A DNA stretch of 38,195 bases from Candidatus Bathyarchaeota archaeon (GCA_018396635.1 JAGTQE010000014.1:1-38195); one strand, 5' to 3'. Positions 18,453 through 27,421 are shown, counted from the first letter of the stretch. Notes: a model not told the origin generated them from the sequence alone. Numbers and translations are program-made.

Positions 18453-18617
18453 TTCCCTAGCACTGCTATTAGCATAGCGGGTTCTAGCGTTGGCGTAAAT
18501 GTGAGGAGCCTTTTTTATGAGTGGTTTAGGCTTGAGGTTGACCAGTTAACCAGATATATTACTAGGTTAACTGGTGAGTTGATGTCTATTTTATCCATAG
18601 AAGCGTGGTCTCTTTGA
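18450..18617 (+). CDS. Possible small protein (55 residues), unrecognised
   Basis: An uninterrupted frame from ATG 18450 to TGA 18615-18617. The product has a Ser/Gly/Val-rich start and then an amphipathic stretch (VRSLFYEWFRLEVDQLTRY, followed by ITRLTGEL). I recognise no family. It overlaps the end of thrS by 27 nt in the opposite direction and contains the inverted repeat at 18541-18575. Its ATG lies inside the ilvE TATA box and no ribosome site precedes it; it may be a gene remnant or chance. Confidence 0.2.
   Translation: MFPSTAISIAGSSVGVNVRSLFYEWFRLEVDQLTRYITRLTGELMSILSIEAWSL
18541..18575. repeat. Perfect 11-bp inverted repeat with 13-nt loop
   Basis: ACCAGTTAACC at 18541-18551 is the exact reverse complement of 18565-18575, with loop AGATATATTACTA. 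It sits 16 nt beyond the thrS stop on the minus strand, so it may form a terminator-like hairpin for that gene, or be an operator. The stem contains GTTAAC palindromes on each side, so each arm is itself dyad symmetric. Confidence 0.5.
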
Positions 18618-20465
18618 GAGGGCTATTGGGAGGGTTAGTGGCTTAAACGGTTTTCCTTCGGTCTCTTTCTTTATCTCGTTTACGAGTTCTTCTAGGCTCA
18701 TCCTCCTTATTCTCTGCTCCCTTCTGATTCGCCTATCCCTTACAGCGAGTTTCCCAGTTGAGATCTCCTCCTGGCCTACGACAACTATAAATGGAATCCA
18801 CTCCATCTCGGCCTCCCTAATCTTTTTCTGCATTGTTAGCGGCCTATCATCCCAGTCTGCTCTAATATTTCGTCTTATGAGCTCCTCAGCGATCTTTTCA
18901 GCCTCCCTATTAAAGTTCTCGCTGACCGGTATTACTCTAACCTGCGTGGGCGAGAGCCAGATTGGCAGCATTGGTGTTCCGCCCATCTTCTGGATTCTGT
19001 AGGCCTTCTCCAGCAGCGCATATATATCTCTTTCTATAGCCCCGCTTGGAGAGCAGTGCAGTATCAGTGGATACTTCTTTTCACCCTTCTCATCAACGTA
19101 TGTTATACCATATCTTTCAGCATTCTCTATATCTATCTGGTCGGTTGATAGGGCTGAAGCCTTATCTAAATTATCGACGAAGTTGAACTCCCACTTAAGG
19201 ACGAAGTAGAAGAAGCGTTCATCCCACATCTCGGCTAGGGCAGGCTTGCCGAAAATCTTGACAAGTGAAACTATGAAGTCCTTATTCTCCTCATAGAAGT
19301 CCTTTGTAAATCTTATCGCCAGCTCGTAGTCATCTCTAGTCAACCCTATACCCTCAAGCGTCTCCATGCTCAACTTAAACCTTTTAATAGCCTCCTCCTT
19401 CGCCTGCTCCATGTCAGCGCACAATGCGTGGCAGTCCGGCATCGTGAATGCCCTAAGTCTCCTCAAACCGGCGAGTTCGCCGCTCTTCTCCCTCCTGAAA
19501 CTGTAGTGTGTCAACTCATATATTTTGAGTGGCAGATGTCTGTACGATATTTGTGCATCGCTCAGCATTAGGAACTGCCCGAAGCATGCGCTGAATCTTA
19601 GGAAGAGCTCCTTATCCTCAGATTTGACGATGTATTGGCGTGCTGGGAATCTGTGTAGGTAGTTCGCCAATGCGGGGTGCTTTATATCATACATTATTGG
19701 CGTTTCAACCTTTAGGGCGCCGTAAGCTGTAACCTTCTCGGTTACAAACTCCTCTATAAGAGACTTGATCAAGTTTCCTTTCGGGTACCATCTGAAGTTT
19801 CCCGGGTCGCTTGCATCCTCATAGTCCGCTAGCTCAAGCCTCCTCATTAAGGTTACATGCGGCGGGGTTTGCTGGACAGCCCTCACCTTAGATATCTCGT
19901 AGGCGGCGAATTTTTTCAGGTTCTCATGTCCAGAAAAGTCGAATTCATCAACCGGGATCATGCTTCCATCTGGCTTAATAATAAACCAGTGGGATACTAT
20001 CTTCTCCTCAGCCTCCAAGGCCTTAGATACGACCTCGCCCCCCTCAGCCCTCTCGCCTGGAGATATAGACTTGAATTGCTCAGCTAAAGGGTGACCCTTA
20101 ACAGATATCGAGAACTCCTTACACCAGCCAAATGGAGCCCTATAGGCTTCTATGCCCAGGCTGCTGGCGTAAACCCTCATCTCCTCAAGTATTCTTAAGG
20201 CCTCTGAGGGGGGTGCTAGATTGGAGCTTAGATGCGCGTATGGATAGATCAATATTCGATTTACCTTAATGTTCTCAAGGAACCCTTTAACCTCCTCTAT
20301 TGCTCTCCGGGCAACCTCAATGTTATCGCCCTTTTCCACGCAGGTGAATAGGACTATTAGATCTTCTAGGCGGTAGCTCCTCCCCTCAGTCTCCTCAGCG
20401 GATGGAATCTCCTTCTCAATGGGGCGGTACTCTATGAAGTTTGAGTGGAGCTGAAGTATCTTCAA
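18591..20465 (-). CDS. thrS: Threonyl-tRNA synthetase, archaeal type
   Basis: A 624-residue class II synthetase. The N-terminal 140 residues (KILQLHSNFIEYRP start) form the archaeal D-aminoacyl-tRNA-deacylase-like editing domain that replaces the bacterial one. The catalytic core shows FSACFGQFLM (zinc Cys), motif 2 YSFRREKSGELAGLRRLRAF, CHAL with a zinc His, and motif 3 LHCSPSGAIERDIYAL. The C-terminal anticodon domain starts near residue 515 (QVRVIPVS...). The start is TTG 20465 with GGGGAG nine nt upstream; the editing domain would be damaged by a later start. It follows the small zinc protein gene at a 69-nt gap. Confidence 0.96.
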   Translation of the reverse strand: MKILQLHSNFIEYRPIEKEIPSAEETEGRSYRLEDLIVLFTCVEKGDNIEVARRAIEEVKGFLENIKVNRILIYPYAHLSSNLAPPSEALRILEEMRVYASSLGIEAYRAPFGWCKEFSISVKGHPLAEQFKSISPGERAEGGEVVSKALEAEEKIVSHWFIIKPDGSMIPVDEFDFSGHENLKKFAAYEISKVRAVQQTPPHVTLMRRLELADYEDASDPGNFRWYPKGNLIKSLIEEFVTEKVTAYGALKVETPIMYDIKHPALANYLHRFPARQYIVKSEDKELFLRFSACFGQFLMLSDAQISYRHLPLKIYELTHYSFRREKSGELAGLRRLRAFTMPDCHALCADMEQAKEEAIKRFKLSMETLEGIGLTRDDYELAIRFTKDFYEENKDFIVSLVKIFGKPALAEMWDERFFYFVLKWEFNFVDNLDKASALSTDQIDIENAERYGITYVDEKGEKKYPLILHCSPSGAIERDIYALLEKAYRIQKMGGTPMLPIWLSPTQVRVIPVSENFNREAEKIAEELIRRNIRADWDDRPLTMQKKIREAEMEWIPFIVVVGQEEISTGKLAVRDRRIRREQRIRRMSLEELVNEIKKETEGKPFKPLTLPIALSKRPRFYG

Positions 20466-20534
20466 GAGTCAACTCCCCGTGGAAGCAACAATTATACACT
20501 GAACTCTTTTATTAAAATAAATTTTCTGTGGCTG

Positions 20535-20744
20535 TTAGAGGGCTATTTTCCTCCACCTCTCAACAACTCTATCTTTCTTTGTAGCTTTCTTATACTCTTT
20601 GTAATGCTCCTTGCATAAAAATGCTCTTCTTTCGCTCTTGATCTTTAAGCCGGCTGCATGAACTTTCTCTGGGTCTAGGGATCTGACGGCATCCCTATCA
20701 CAACCCTCAACACTGCACTTTGCTCCCCTAGAAACCTTACCCAT
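20535..20744 (-). CDS. Conserved archaeal small zinc-ribbon protein, function unknown
   Basis: A 69-residue basic protein. It has a Cys-x4-Cys pair (KCSVEGCDRDAVRSL) and, about 35 residues on, CKEHYKEYKKATKKDR, giving a probable four-ligand zinc site (C, C, C, H). The end is strongly basic (KKATKKDRVVERWRK), as in nucleic-acid or ribosome-binding proteins. I recall close relatives annotated only as hypothetical in other TACK archaea. The start is ATG 20744 after GAGGGG. It lies between the PfkB kinase and thrS on the same strand, which suggests a translation-linked role, but that is inference. Confidence 0.8.
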   Translation of the reverse strand: MGKVSRGAKCSVEGCDRDAVRSLDPEKVHAAGLKIKSERRAFLCKEHYKEYKKATKKDRVVERWRKIAL

Positions 20745-20780
20745 ATGGAACCCCTCAAGCCAATCGATTTAATTTACGGT

Positions 20781-21695
20781 TTAGGTGAGCCTTACTGTCC
20801 CATTATATGTTTCAATCGCTCTCCTATAAACGTCTCTCTTACCCCTAAAGCCCCTGGGGCCGATCTTCTCCACGAGGAATGATGCTGCCGCAGCCCCGAC
20901 ACATGCGCACCATAGAGGTTCTCCGCCACCAATATATTCTGATAGGAAGGCTCCTATGAATGCGTCTCCAGCGCCTGTTGGATCCACGACAATTTTAGGC
21001 TTGGCTGCTGGCACACTAAAAACCTTATTGTTAAATGATATTAATGCGCCTCTATCCCCCATCGTAGCCATAGCAATATCTACACCACGATCCCTGACCA
21101 TTTTGAGAGCCTCAACGACGTTGTCTACTCCAGTTAGAACCCTTATTTCCCTTTCAGATGACTTAAAAATCTTGACATGCCCCAGGAAATCTAAGCGGTT
21201 TACTCTCTTAAGGCTTACCCTCCCATCGCTGCTGAATTGTCTGAGTAAACCCTGCGGGTCAAGTGACACTACGGGCGTTATAGTGCTTGACGCCTTAATT
21301 ACTTCATCTGAGATCTCGCCAGCTATGGGCGATATGTGAATCGCTCTGGTCTTTAGCGATTGGGGTATGTCATCAACCGATATCGGAGAGGCCCTCCCTC
21401 TAAGAAGCATGTCTCTGCCACCGTTTGGATAGTATTTTATCAGGAAGCTTGTAGTCTTAGAGCCTCTGTCTATTTTTAGGCCGGAGAGGTCCACCCCCAT
21501 ACTCCTAAGCCATTCAATATATCTTGCTGGAAAGTCTCCCCCAACCCTTGATATGATTGAGGTTGATGAGCCGAGCTTCAGGGCTGAGAGCGATACGTAG
21601 GTTGGCGGTCCGCCTAACCTCTTTTTAGGCTTTTCCCCTCCCGGTGGCACTATGAAGTCTATTGCGAAGTGCCCGATGGTCACTATGTCAAACAT
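20781..21695 (-). CDS. PfkB-family sugar or nucleoside kinase
   Basis: A 304-residue ribokinase-fold protein. The N-terminal strand is DIVTIGHFAIDFI, followed by GGPPTYVSLSALKLG, the substrate-side glycine motif. SLDPQGLLR lies mid-chain. The C-terminal signature is DPTGAGDAFIGAFLSEY, with the catalytic Asp near residue 245 in the anion hole. The substrate cannot be read from the sequence; ribose, fructose phosphate, inositol or a nucleoside are all used in this family. It starts at ATG 21695, 14 nt after the DUF554 gene, so the two are probably cotranscribed. Confidence 0.88.
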   Translation of the reverse strand: MFDIVTIGHFAIDFIVPPGGEKPKKRLGGPPTYVSLSALKLGSSTSIISRVGGDFPARYIEWLRSMGVDLSGLKIDRGSKTTSFLIKYYPNGGRDMLLRGRASPISVDDIPQSLKTRAIHISPIAGEISDEVIKASSTITPVVSLDPQGLLRQFSSDGRVSLKRVNRLDFLGHVKIFKSSEREIRVLTGVDNVVEALKMVRDRGVDIAMATMGDRGALISFNNKVFSVPAAKPKIVVDPTGAGDAFIGAFLSEYIGGGEPLWCACVGAAAASFLVEKIGPRGFRGKRDVYRRAIETYNGTVRLT

Positions 21696-21709
21696 TTCTA
21701 AATCCTCGT

Positions 21710-22402
21710 CTAAATAATATGCATATATGGCAGTAGATATGTTATGGCGGCTGAGATTGCTAGAGATGGCAGCAGGTTTGCAACCCTAATCTTCCTTATC
21801 TCAAGCAGGTTTATCCCTAGGCCTATTAGGATGATTCCACCGGAGGCGCTAAGCTCATTTATGACTGCCTCTGTGAAGAATGCTTTTGAGAGCGATGCGA
21901 GCAGCGTTATTCCACCCTGATAGAGTAGTAGCGGTATGGCTGAGAAGAGAACCCCCAAACCTAACGCGGATGCTAGCGACAGGGATGCGAAGCCGTCTAG
22001 CATAGATTTAGCGTATAGAATGCTTGGGTTGCCGTTTAAGCCATCCTCTATTGACCCAACAATAGTCATGGAGCCCATGCAGAAGACTAAGAAAGCAGTT
22101 ATGAAGCCATCGATGAACTTATCCTCTCTGGAACTTATCTTCGATTTAACGAAGTTTCCAAATCCCTCAATATGTCCCTCGATATTAAGAGTCTCACCTA
22201 TGATGGCGCCTATAAGCATACTGAAAAATAATATGATGAGATTGCTTGTTTTCGAGGCCATCTGAAAGCCGATGAAAAGGGTTACAAGACCTATACCCTG
22301 AAAAACAATCCCTTTAACCCTTTCAGGGAATCTACCACGCAGAAAAACCCCCACTAAACTACCAACTATAACGGAAACAGTATTCACAAGAGTCCCTTGC
22401 AT
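21710..22402 (-). CDS. DUF554 (YqgA-like) membrane protein
   Basis: A 230-residue, strongly hydrophobic protein with about six to seven membrane segments. It opens with GTLVNTVSVIVGSLVGVFLRG, given here in part: the NTxxVxxGSLxG pattern is the DUF554 signature. Further marks are MASKTSNLI, GAIIGETLNIEGHIE, FCMGSMTIVGSIEDG and the SASGGIILIGLGINLL segment. The role is unknown; a transporter or channel has been suggested for relatives. It lies 42 nt after livF and just before the kinase gene, so read-through from the importer operon is possible. Confidence 0.9.
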   Translation of the reverse strand: MQGTLVNTVSVIVGSLVGVFLRGRFPERVKGIVFQGIGLVTLFIGFQMASKTSNLIILFFSMLIGAIIGETLNIEGHIEGFGNFVKSKISSREDKFIDGFITAFLVFCMGSMTIVGSIEDGLNGNPSILYAKSMLDGFASLSLASALGLGVLFSAIPLLLYQGGITLLASLSKAFFTEAVINELSASGGIILIGLGINLLEIRKIRVANLLPSLAISAAITYLLPYMHII

Positions 22403-22444
22403 AAAATGAAGATAGCTTATAGGGGTTGAAAAAGGTTTTGAAGA

Positions 22445-23149
22445 CTACTTAAAGTAGAGACTCTCAAAATCCTTCTTTATTAGGAAGTTGGCTGAGGAAT
22501 CATGGGCTACAATTCTTCCCCCAGCAAGCACATAGGTTCTATCAGATATGCTTAAGGCTATCTTTGCATTCTGCTCAACCATAATTATAGTTGTCCCACG
22601 CTCCCTTATCTCCTTGATCTTCTTAGCTAGTAGGCTTGCGGCTTTGGGCGCTAACCCCGCAGTAGGCTCATCGCATAAGAGGAGCTTCGGTTTAAGCATA
22701 AGTGCCCTGGCGACTGCAAGCATCTGCCTCTCCCCACCGCTGAGAGTTTTAGCCAAATTACGTCTTCTCCTCTCTATCTCCGGAAAAATCTCAAATATCT
22801 CCTCAATATCCTTTTTTATCTCTTTATCCCTCCTAAGATAGGCGCCGAGCAGTAGATTTTCCTCAACTGTGAAATTTGGGAAAATGTTCTGCTGCTGGGG
22901 TGAGTAGCCTATTCCTAGGGCTGCAATCTTATCTGGACTTTTACCTTTAAGGCTTACACCATTAAACTTTATATCACCCTCAAAAATATCCGCTAAGCCG
23001 AATATTGTGTTTAGGAGTGTTGTTTTGCCGGCGCCGTTCGGTCCTAGGAGAGACACTATTTCACCCTTATCAATGTACATGTCTATCTTCTCAAGAATGA
23101 CCATTTTTCCATATCCTGACGAAACATTATTTAATTCGAGGAGCGCCAT
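22445..23149 (-). CDS. livF: Branched-chain amino acid/amide ABC importer ATPase (LivF)
   Basis: An ABC ATPase of about 234 residues. Walker A is GPNGAGKTTL, the Q-loop region is YSPQQQNIF, the signature is LSGGERQMLAVARAL, Walker B is LLLCDEPTAGLAP, and the switch His position is replaced by Gln in MVEQNAKIAL. That replacement is the normal LivF pattern. I use ATG 23149, seven nt after GGAGGTG; TTG 23155 would overlap the livG stop. It is the last gene of the import operon, and energises uptake together with LivG. Confidence 0.94.
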   Translation of the reverse strand: MALLELNNVSSGYGKMVILEKIDMYIDKGEIVSLLGPNGAGKTTLLNTIFGLADIFEGDIKFNGVSLKGKSPDKIAALGIGYSPQQQNIFPNFTVEENLLLGAYLRRDKEIKKDIEEIFEIFPEIERRRRNLAKTLSGGERQMLAVARALMLKPKLLLCDEPTAGLAPKAASLLAKKIKEIRERGTTIIMVEQNAKIALSISDRTYVLAGGRIVAHDSSANFLIKKDFESLYFK

Positions 23150-23151
23150 CT

Positions 23152-23916
23152 TCAAGCACCACCAATATAGGCTTCTATTACCTTTGGATCTGAGGCAACT
23201 TCCTCTGGGGTCCCTTGGGATAGGAGCCTACCCATATGTAGAACATATACGTAATCCACATAATCGAATAGTAAGTCTATTCTATGCTCAATGATAAAGA
23301 ATGTTAAGTTAGCCGTCTTCCTCAAATAAGATATATACTCAAATAGACTTCTTCCCACAGCGTAATGTACCCCCGCAGTCGGTTCATCTAAAAGTATTAG
23401 TTTCGCTCTCCCAAGTATGCCTTTACTAGTCTCAACCATCTTAACATGTCCTCCAGAAAGGCTTGACGCAACCATCCTATAGGCGCCATCCATGTTAAAT
23501 TCCTTTAGTAAATTCTTAACTTCATTGGCTATCTGCAGCTCCTCATTAACCCATGCCTTTCTTAAGGGTGCCCTTAAGAGGCTCTCACCTTTCTGTCCCC
23601 TCGGACTTAACATCATGTTTTCTAGGGTTGTAAGCGACCCAAAGAGCCTTGGAATTTGAAAAGTCCTCGCTATCCCAATATTATATATTTCATTTGGGTT
23701 TAACCCATCTATTCGTCTGCCTTCAAAGTAAACGCTGCCAGAATCAGGCTTATAGAACCCGGTTATAACGTTGAAAAGTGTGCTTTTTCCGCTTCCATTA
23801 GGACCTATTAACCCAGTTATAGATCCCCTCTTAACTTCTAGGCTTACATCTCTGAGAGCCTCTACTCCACCAAACCTTTTACTTACATTTCTAACCTCTA
23901 ATATGGGATTCGTCAT
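23152..23916 (-). CDS. livG: Branched-chain amino acid/amide ABC importer ATPase (LivG)
   Basis: A 254-residue ABC ATPase. Walker A is GPNGSGKSTLF, Walker B LILLDEPTAGVH, and the switch histidine is in IIEHRIDLL. The IARTFQIPRLF segment with the Q-loop glutamine is typical of LivG. The C-loop is unusual: LSGGHVKMVETSKGI has His in place of the common Gln and lacks the usual R-x-x-xE-ARAL tail. The start ATG 23916 overlaps the livM stop by 4 nt, and its own stop touches livF, so livM, livG and livF are translationally coupled. Confidence 0.93.
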   Translation of the reverse strand: MTNPILEVRNVSKRFGGVEALRDVSLEVKRGSITGLIGPNGSGKSTLFNVITGFYKPDSGSVYFEGRRIDGLNPNEIYNIGIARTFQIPRLFGSLTTLENMMLSPRGQKGESLLRAPLRKAWVNEELQIANEVKNLLKEFNMDGAYRMVASSLSGGHVKMVETSKGILGRAKLILLDEPTAGVHYAVGRSLFEYISYLRKTANLTFFIIEHRIDLLFDYVDYVYVLHMGRLLSQGTPEEVASDPKVIEAYIGGA

Positions 23917-25022
23917 TTAGTCTCCCTCCCAATAAGCCAGTGAAAGGCTCTCTTAAGATATCTGTTAGCCACCTGGATCATGGCTGTAATTCTGTCCCAA
24001 TCCCTCTGGGCCTCGCCAAATATTCTCCATGCATCAGTCTTTACAGTTTTCTCAGCCAATATTCCTTTAGGTCTATACATTAATACAATAATAATTAGGA
24101 TTCCAGTAATCATCCATCTTATGTAATTTGGATCAATCAATAAATCTAAGAAGATGAAGTTTAAGATTGCGGTAGCTCTATTCAGTAGAGAGAATATGAG
24201 TGCGCCCAGTATGGCTCCCATATTATTTCCTCTCCCACCAAGTATAACCATGCTCCAAACCTCAAATGTAACCGCTGTAACAAACATGTCTGGCGCAACT
24301 GATCCAAGGTAGAATACGTAGAGTGCTCCGGCGATACCGCTCACTCCTGAGGCAACGAAAAGCAGCTCAGCCTTAATGCGTGGAACAGGCTTACCTAAAC
24401 ATAAAGATGCAATCTCATCTTCCCGGATAGACTTTAAAGCTCTACCGTAAGGTGAGTTAGCTAGAAGTTCAAAGTAAATGAAAACTAAAATCAAAATAAC
24501 TAATGTGACAATTACGAATAGAAGGTTCTTGATTAGTGGGTCAGAGACCCATGCGAATGGATGTGGTATTCCAAGTAAACCATAAGATCCGCCTGTTGGC
24601 TGAAAATGCTTCATGAAGACTCTAAGCATCTCACCAAAGCTTAATATTGTTATTCCTAAGAAGGCTGGCCCAACCCTTAATGTTGGGAATGAGACTAGGT
24701 ATCCAGCTAAACCAGCCACTAAGAAAGCGAGGATAAGTGAAAGTATAAATACAGATATATTTAGCCACGGTGTTCTTCCAGCAATCTTCCCCATGGTTAT
24801 TATGGCGTCTAGGCTATATATTGGGTAGTTATAGCCATAAAAAGATAGGAATATCGTCATCGAAGTGTAGCCGGCAACGAAGGCGCCTATGGCGTAGAAG
24901 GCTACAAGTCCAAAATTCGCCATGCCAGTATATCCGATTTCCATATTTAAGCATAGGGCTAGGATCGCATATATGCTAAATATTGGAAACCAGGATACTA
25001 GGAAGCTCACTATGTCAAACAT
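23913..25022 (-). CDS. livM: Branched-chain amino acid/amide ABC importer permease (LivM)
   Basis: A 369-residue permease with about nine hydrophobic helices. MEIGYTGMANFGLVAFYAIGAF near the N-terminus is the LivM counterpart of the G-x-x-NFAHG motif. The cytoplasmic coupling segment reads SPYGRALKSIREDEIASLCLGKP (in part), the classic GRALxAIREDExAA block for ATPase contact. VLGGRGNNMGAILGA follows near residue 260. The basic C-terminal 50 residues are cytoplasmic. The start ATG 25022 overlaps the livH stop by 8 nt, and GAGGGAGG sits just upstream. Confidence 0.94.
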   Translation of the reverse strand: MFDIVSFLVSWFPIFSIYAILALCLNMEIGYTGMANFGLVAFYAIGAFVAGYTSMTIFLSFYGYNYPIYSLDAIITMGKIAGRTPWLNISVFILSLILAFLVAGLAGYLVSFPTLRVGPAFLGITILSFGEMLRVFMKHFQPTGGSYGLLGIPHPFAWVSDPLIKNLLFVIVTLVILILVFIYFELLANSPYGRALKSIREDEIASLCLGKPVPRIKAELLFVASGVSGIAGALYVFYLGSVAPDMFVTAVTFEVWSMVILGGRGNNMGAILGALIFSLLNRATAILNFIFLDLLIDPNYIRWMITGILIIIVLMYRPKGILAEKTVKTDAWRIFGEAQRDWDRITAMIQVANRYLKRAFHWLIGRETK

Positions 25023-25992
25023 TTTCCTCCCTCCTACGAAGGAGTCTAGATATGTACCCGGTGATTTTATATCTGTAGGGTAACCCCCCTCCAGCTCCCG
25101 CTGGAGGTCTAATTAAAATTGTTAGGAGTAGGATGAGAAAGGATAAGAACGGTCGGAAGCTTAACTCTACGCCGAAATAGCGGTTAAGTAGGATTATTAG
25201 TAGATTTTCTGCTGATGAAATTATTATTGCCCCAATGAATGTTATGGATAAGCTAACCAAGCCCCCGATGACGGAGCATGCGAAGACTTGGAGTATGAGG
25301 TTATCCCCGGTCTCTGGGGAAACGTAGGCGAATATAGACCAGGCGAAGCCGCCTATGGCTGCTATTCCTCCTGAAATTGCCCATGCAATTAACAGGGTTT
25401 TTTCTCTAGATATGCCGGTTAGTTGGGCGAGTTCGGGATTATCCGCAATAGCCCTTATAGCCATCCCAGTTTTCGTCTTCATCAAAAATAGTGTGAGGAG
25501 GGTGAAGACTACGATCACTAGCAGAATCGTTAGTAAAAGTCTCGCGTTTATTTCTATGCCCATGAAGGATATCGAGGACGGGATATCAATGTTTGGATTG
25601 GTATATGTTAGTTGTGTCATCCAAGATCTTTGTAAAATGCTGAGAGCAGCATAAAGCGCATATTTAATGAAGATCCATAAGCCCATTGAAGCTATCATTA
25701 AGGTGACTGGTGTAGCTTTCCTCTTGATGAGTGGCGAGAATACGGCTAGATGGCTTACCATAGCTAGGATTGCGCCAGCAGTAAAGGAGGAGAGGATGGC
25801 AATTATGGGAGATACGCTTATTCCTAAACCCCTACTGATGAAGACTGGAATATAGGCTCCGATGGTTATATATATGCCGTGAGCAAAATTTAGAACCTTA
25901 CTCGTTCTATAGCTTAGCGTTAATGGAACAGCCATTAAACTATACAGGCACGTATACCATGTTGTATTTATTAGTTCTCTTGGCACCTCCAA
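25015..25992 (-). CDS. livH: Branched-chain amino acid/amide ABC importer permease (LivH)
   Basis: A 325-residue membrane protein of eight or nine helices. LSYRTSKVLNFAHGIYITIGAY carries the LivH NFAHG motif near residue 35. The coupling loop is TKTGMAIRAIADNPELAQLTGI, given here in essentials (GMAIRAIADNPELA), and FSVIGGLVSL-like helices follow. The first codon is uncertain: TTG 25992 precedes, and GTG 25986 lies inside, a GGAGGTG run; no later start preserves the first helix. A TATA-like stretch at about 26053-26066 could give it an extra promoter. The solute-binding protein gene is 89 nt upstream. Confidence 0.93.
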   Translation of the reverse strand: MEVPRELINTTWYTCLYSLMAVPLTLSYRTSKVLNFAHGIYITIGAYIPVFISRGLGISVSPIIAILSSFTAGAILAMVSHLAVFSPLIKRKATPVTLMIASMGLWIFIKYALYAALSILQRSWMTQLTYTNPNIDIPSSISFMGIEINARLLLTILLVIVVFTLLTLFLMKTKTGMAIRAIADNPELAQLTGISREKTLLIAWAISGGIAAIGGFAWSIFAYVSPETGDNLILQVFACSVIGGLVSLSITFIGAIIISSAENLLIILLNRYFGVELSFRPFLSFLILLLTILIRPPAGAGGGLPYRYKITGYISRLLRRREENV

Positions 25993-26081
25993 TCAGGATC
26001 GTACCCCAATAAGTTAGCGTATTATCCACATAAAAAATTCAAAATAATAGGGAAACCTTATATTTGTCTTTCGTTTTCACT

Positions 26082-27365
26082 TTAGCCGAAAGTTATTGTC
26101 CCTCCAGAATAGCTTCCGACGTCAGCGTACTCGTATTTTCCATCAACTGGTTTAACCGTCCACACCGAATAGTCTTGGAATAATTTGTCTCCATTTTCAT
26201 CAAACATAGTTAAGCCTGATACACCATAGTAGGTCCTTGCAACTTCAACGAGCGCTTTACTGATCGCTACACCATCATATGTGCCAGCTCTAACTATTGC
26301 CCAACCAGCTAATATAATTGCGTCGTAGAGGTTGGCTGAGAAGACTGGCGGGTCATGCCCCCTTATAGCTTTGTATCGGGCTGCAAAATCATGTAGTAAC
26401 GGATTCTCCTTGAAGAGCGGCCTTGTTCCAAGCAGATTTGTCCTCTGAATGAATGATGCTACCGGATCCTCTAAAAGTCCTCTGGCTCCATGTATTCCCT
26501 CGCTTGAGAACCATTTGAGAGTCGCTAAATATGGATCTTTACTGGCGTGGCTCAGTATATTAACGCCGTCTGTATCAAAAGTTATTATGACGATGCCCTC
26601 AACACCCTCCTGCCTCGCCCTCACACTTAACTGCGCAACTTCGCTGGCATAATCCTCTAGCGTTGTGTCATATGGAATGCCTATTGACGTGCCGCCTAAC
26701 GCTTTAAACTCCTCTTCAAAGAACTTCTCAAATGCCACACCATACTCATCGTTCCTATGGAAAACTATAACCTTACTCACTCCCTGGGACTTCACAAGGG
26801 CTGCTAGGGCCTTCGCTTGGCCAGCATCCGATCCAACAGTTCTGTAAATGAAGTCTCCCGGTAAAGCCAATGTTGGAGCTGTCGAGGACGGCGATATGAT
26901 GACTATCTTATTGTCATCAGCATAATTTTTCACAGCCTTCACTTGGGAGCTGGCCGCTGGTCCAATCACGACCTTTATTCCGGCCTGATAGAATGTTTGC
27001 ACATTTACTAGCGCTTGGGTGGCATCAGTCTTATCGTCTAAGATTACCGGCGTAAACTTAACCCTTATCCCATATTTCTGCATCTCTTTATTCAAGTCCT
27101 CAAAGGCCATGTCCACGACTGTCCGCCACTGTCCGCCAACGTCCTGAAGGTGGCCGGTTAATGGCAGCGTAACGCCTATTCTATATTCTATGGTCTGATT
27201 TAACAGTTTTATTTGGTCCTGCAGCTGCGCAATTTTACTGTTGAGTTCATTTATTGTTGAGCTGACGGTTGAGTTCACATAGGCATAGGATGCGGCTGCA
27301 CCTATAACTAAACCTATTACAAGGAAGACAAGGAGCCTTGGAAGCTGAGCTGACACATCATCCAC
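26082..27365 (-). CDS. livK: ABC importer substrate-binding protein, membrane anchored (LivK-like)
   Basis: A 427-residue periplasmic-binding-protein type I. Residues 10-30 form a single hydrophobic anchor (LLVFLVIGLVIGAAASYAY) with no lipobox cysteine. A short coiled-coil spacer follows (residues 36-58, heptads of I/L with Q/K). The ligand-binding domain starts IGVTLPLTGHLQDVGG, and has VVIGPAASSQVKAV, IISPSSTAPTL, FIYRTVGSD and FSANLYDAIILAGWA. It captures amino acids or amides outside the membrane for LivHMGF. The exact ligand cannot be told. It heads the operon, with a clear TATA box at 27422-27434. Confidence 0.94.
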   Translation of the reverse strand: MDDVSAQLPRLLVFLVIGLVIGAAASYAYVNSTVSSTINELNSKIAQLQDQIKLLNQTIEYRIGVTLPLTGHLQDVGGQWRTVVDMAFEDLNKEMQKYGIRVKFTPVILDDKTDATQALVNVQTFYQAGIKVVIGPAASSQVKAVKNYADDNKIVIISPSSTAPTLALPGDFIYRTVGSDAGQAKALAALVKSQGVSKVIVFHRNDEYGVAFEKFFEEEFKALGGTSIGIPYDTTLEDYASEVAQLSVRARQEGVEGIVIITFDTDGVNILSHASKDPYLATLKWFSSEGIHGARGLLEDPVASFIQRTNLLGTRPLFKENPLLHDFAARYKAIRGHDPPVFSANLYDAIILAGWAIVRAGTYDGVAISKALVEVARTYYGVSGLTMFDENGDKLFQDYSVWTVKPVDGKYEYADVGSYSGGTITFG

Positions 27366-27421
27366 CTCCTCTCCCCATATTATCTCTTAAAATCTGCAAT
27401 TTACGAAAATTATTAAAATCT

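Noticed and set aside
18591-22402. Whole stretch thrS to DUF554 as one operon
   Set aside because: Gaps of 36-69 nt and separate ribosome sites make partial operons as likely; only the DUF554-kinase link is tight.
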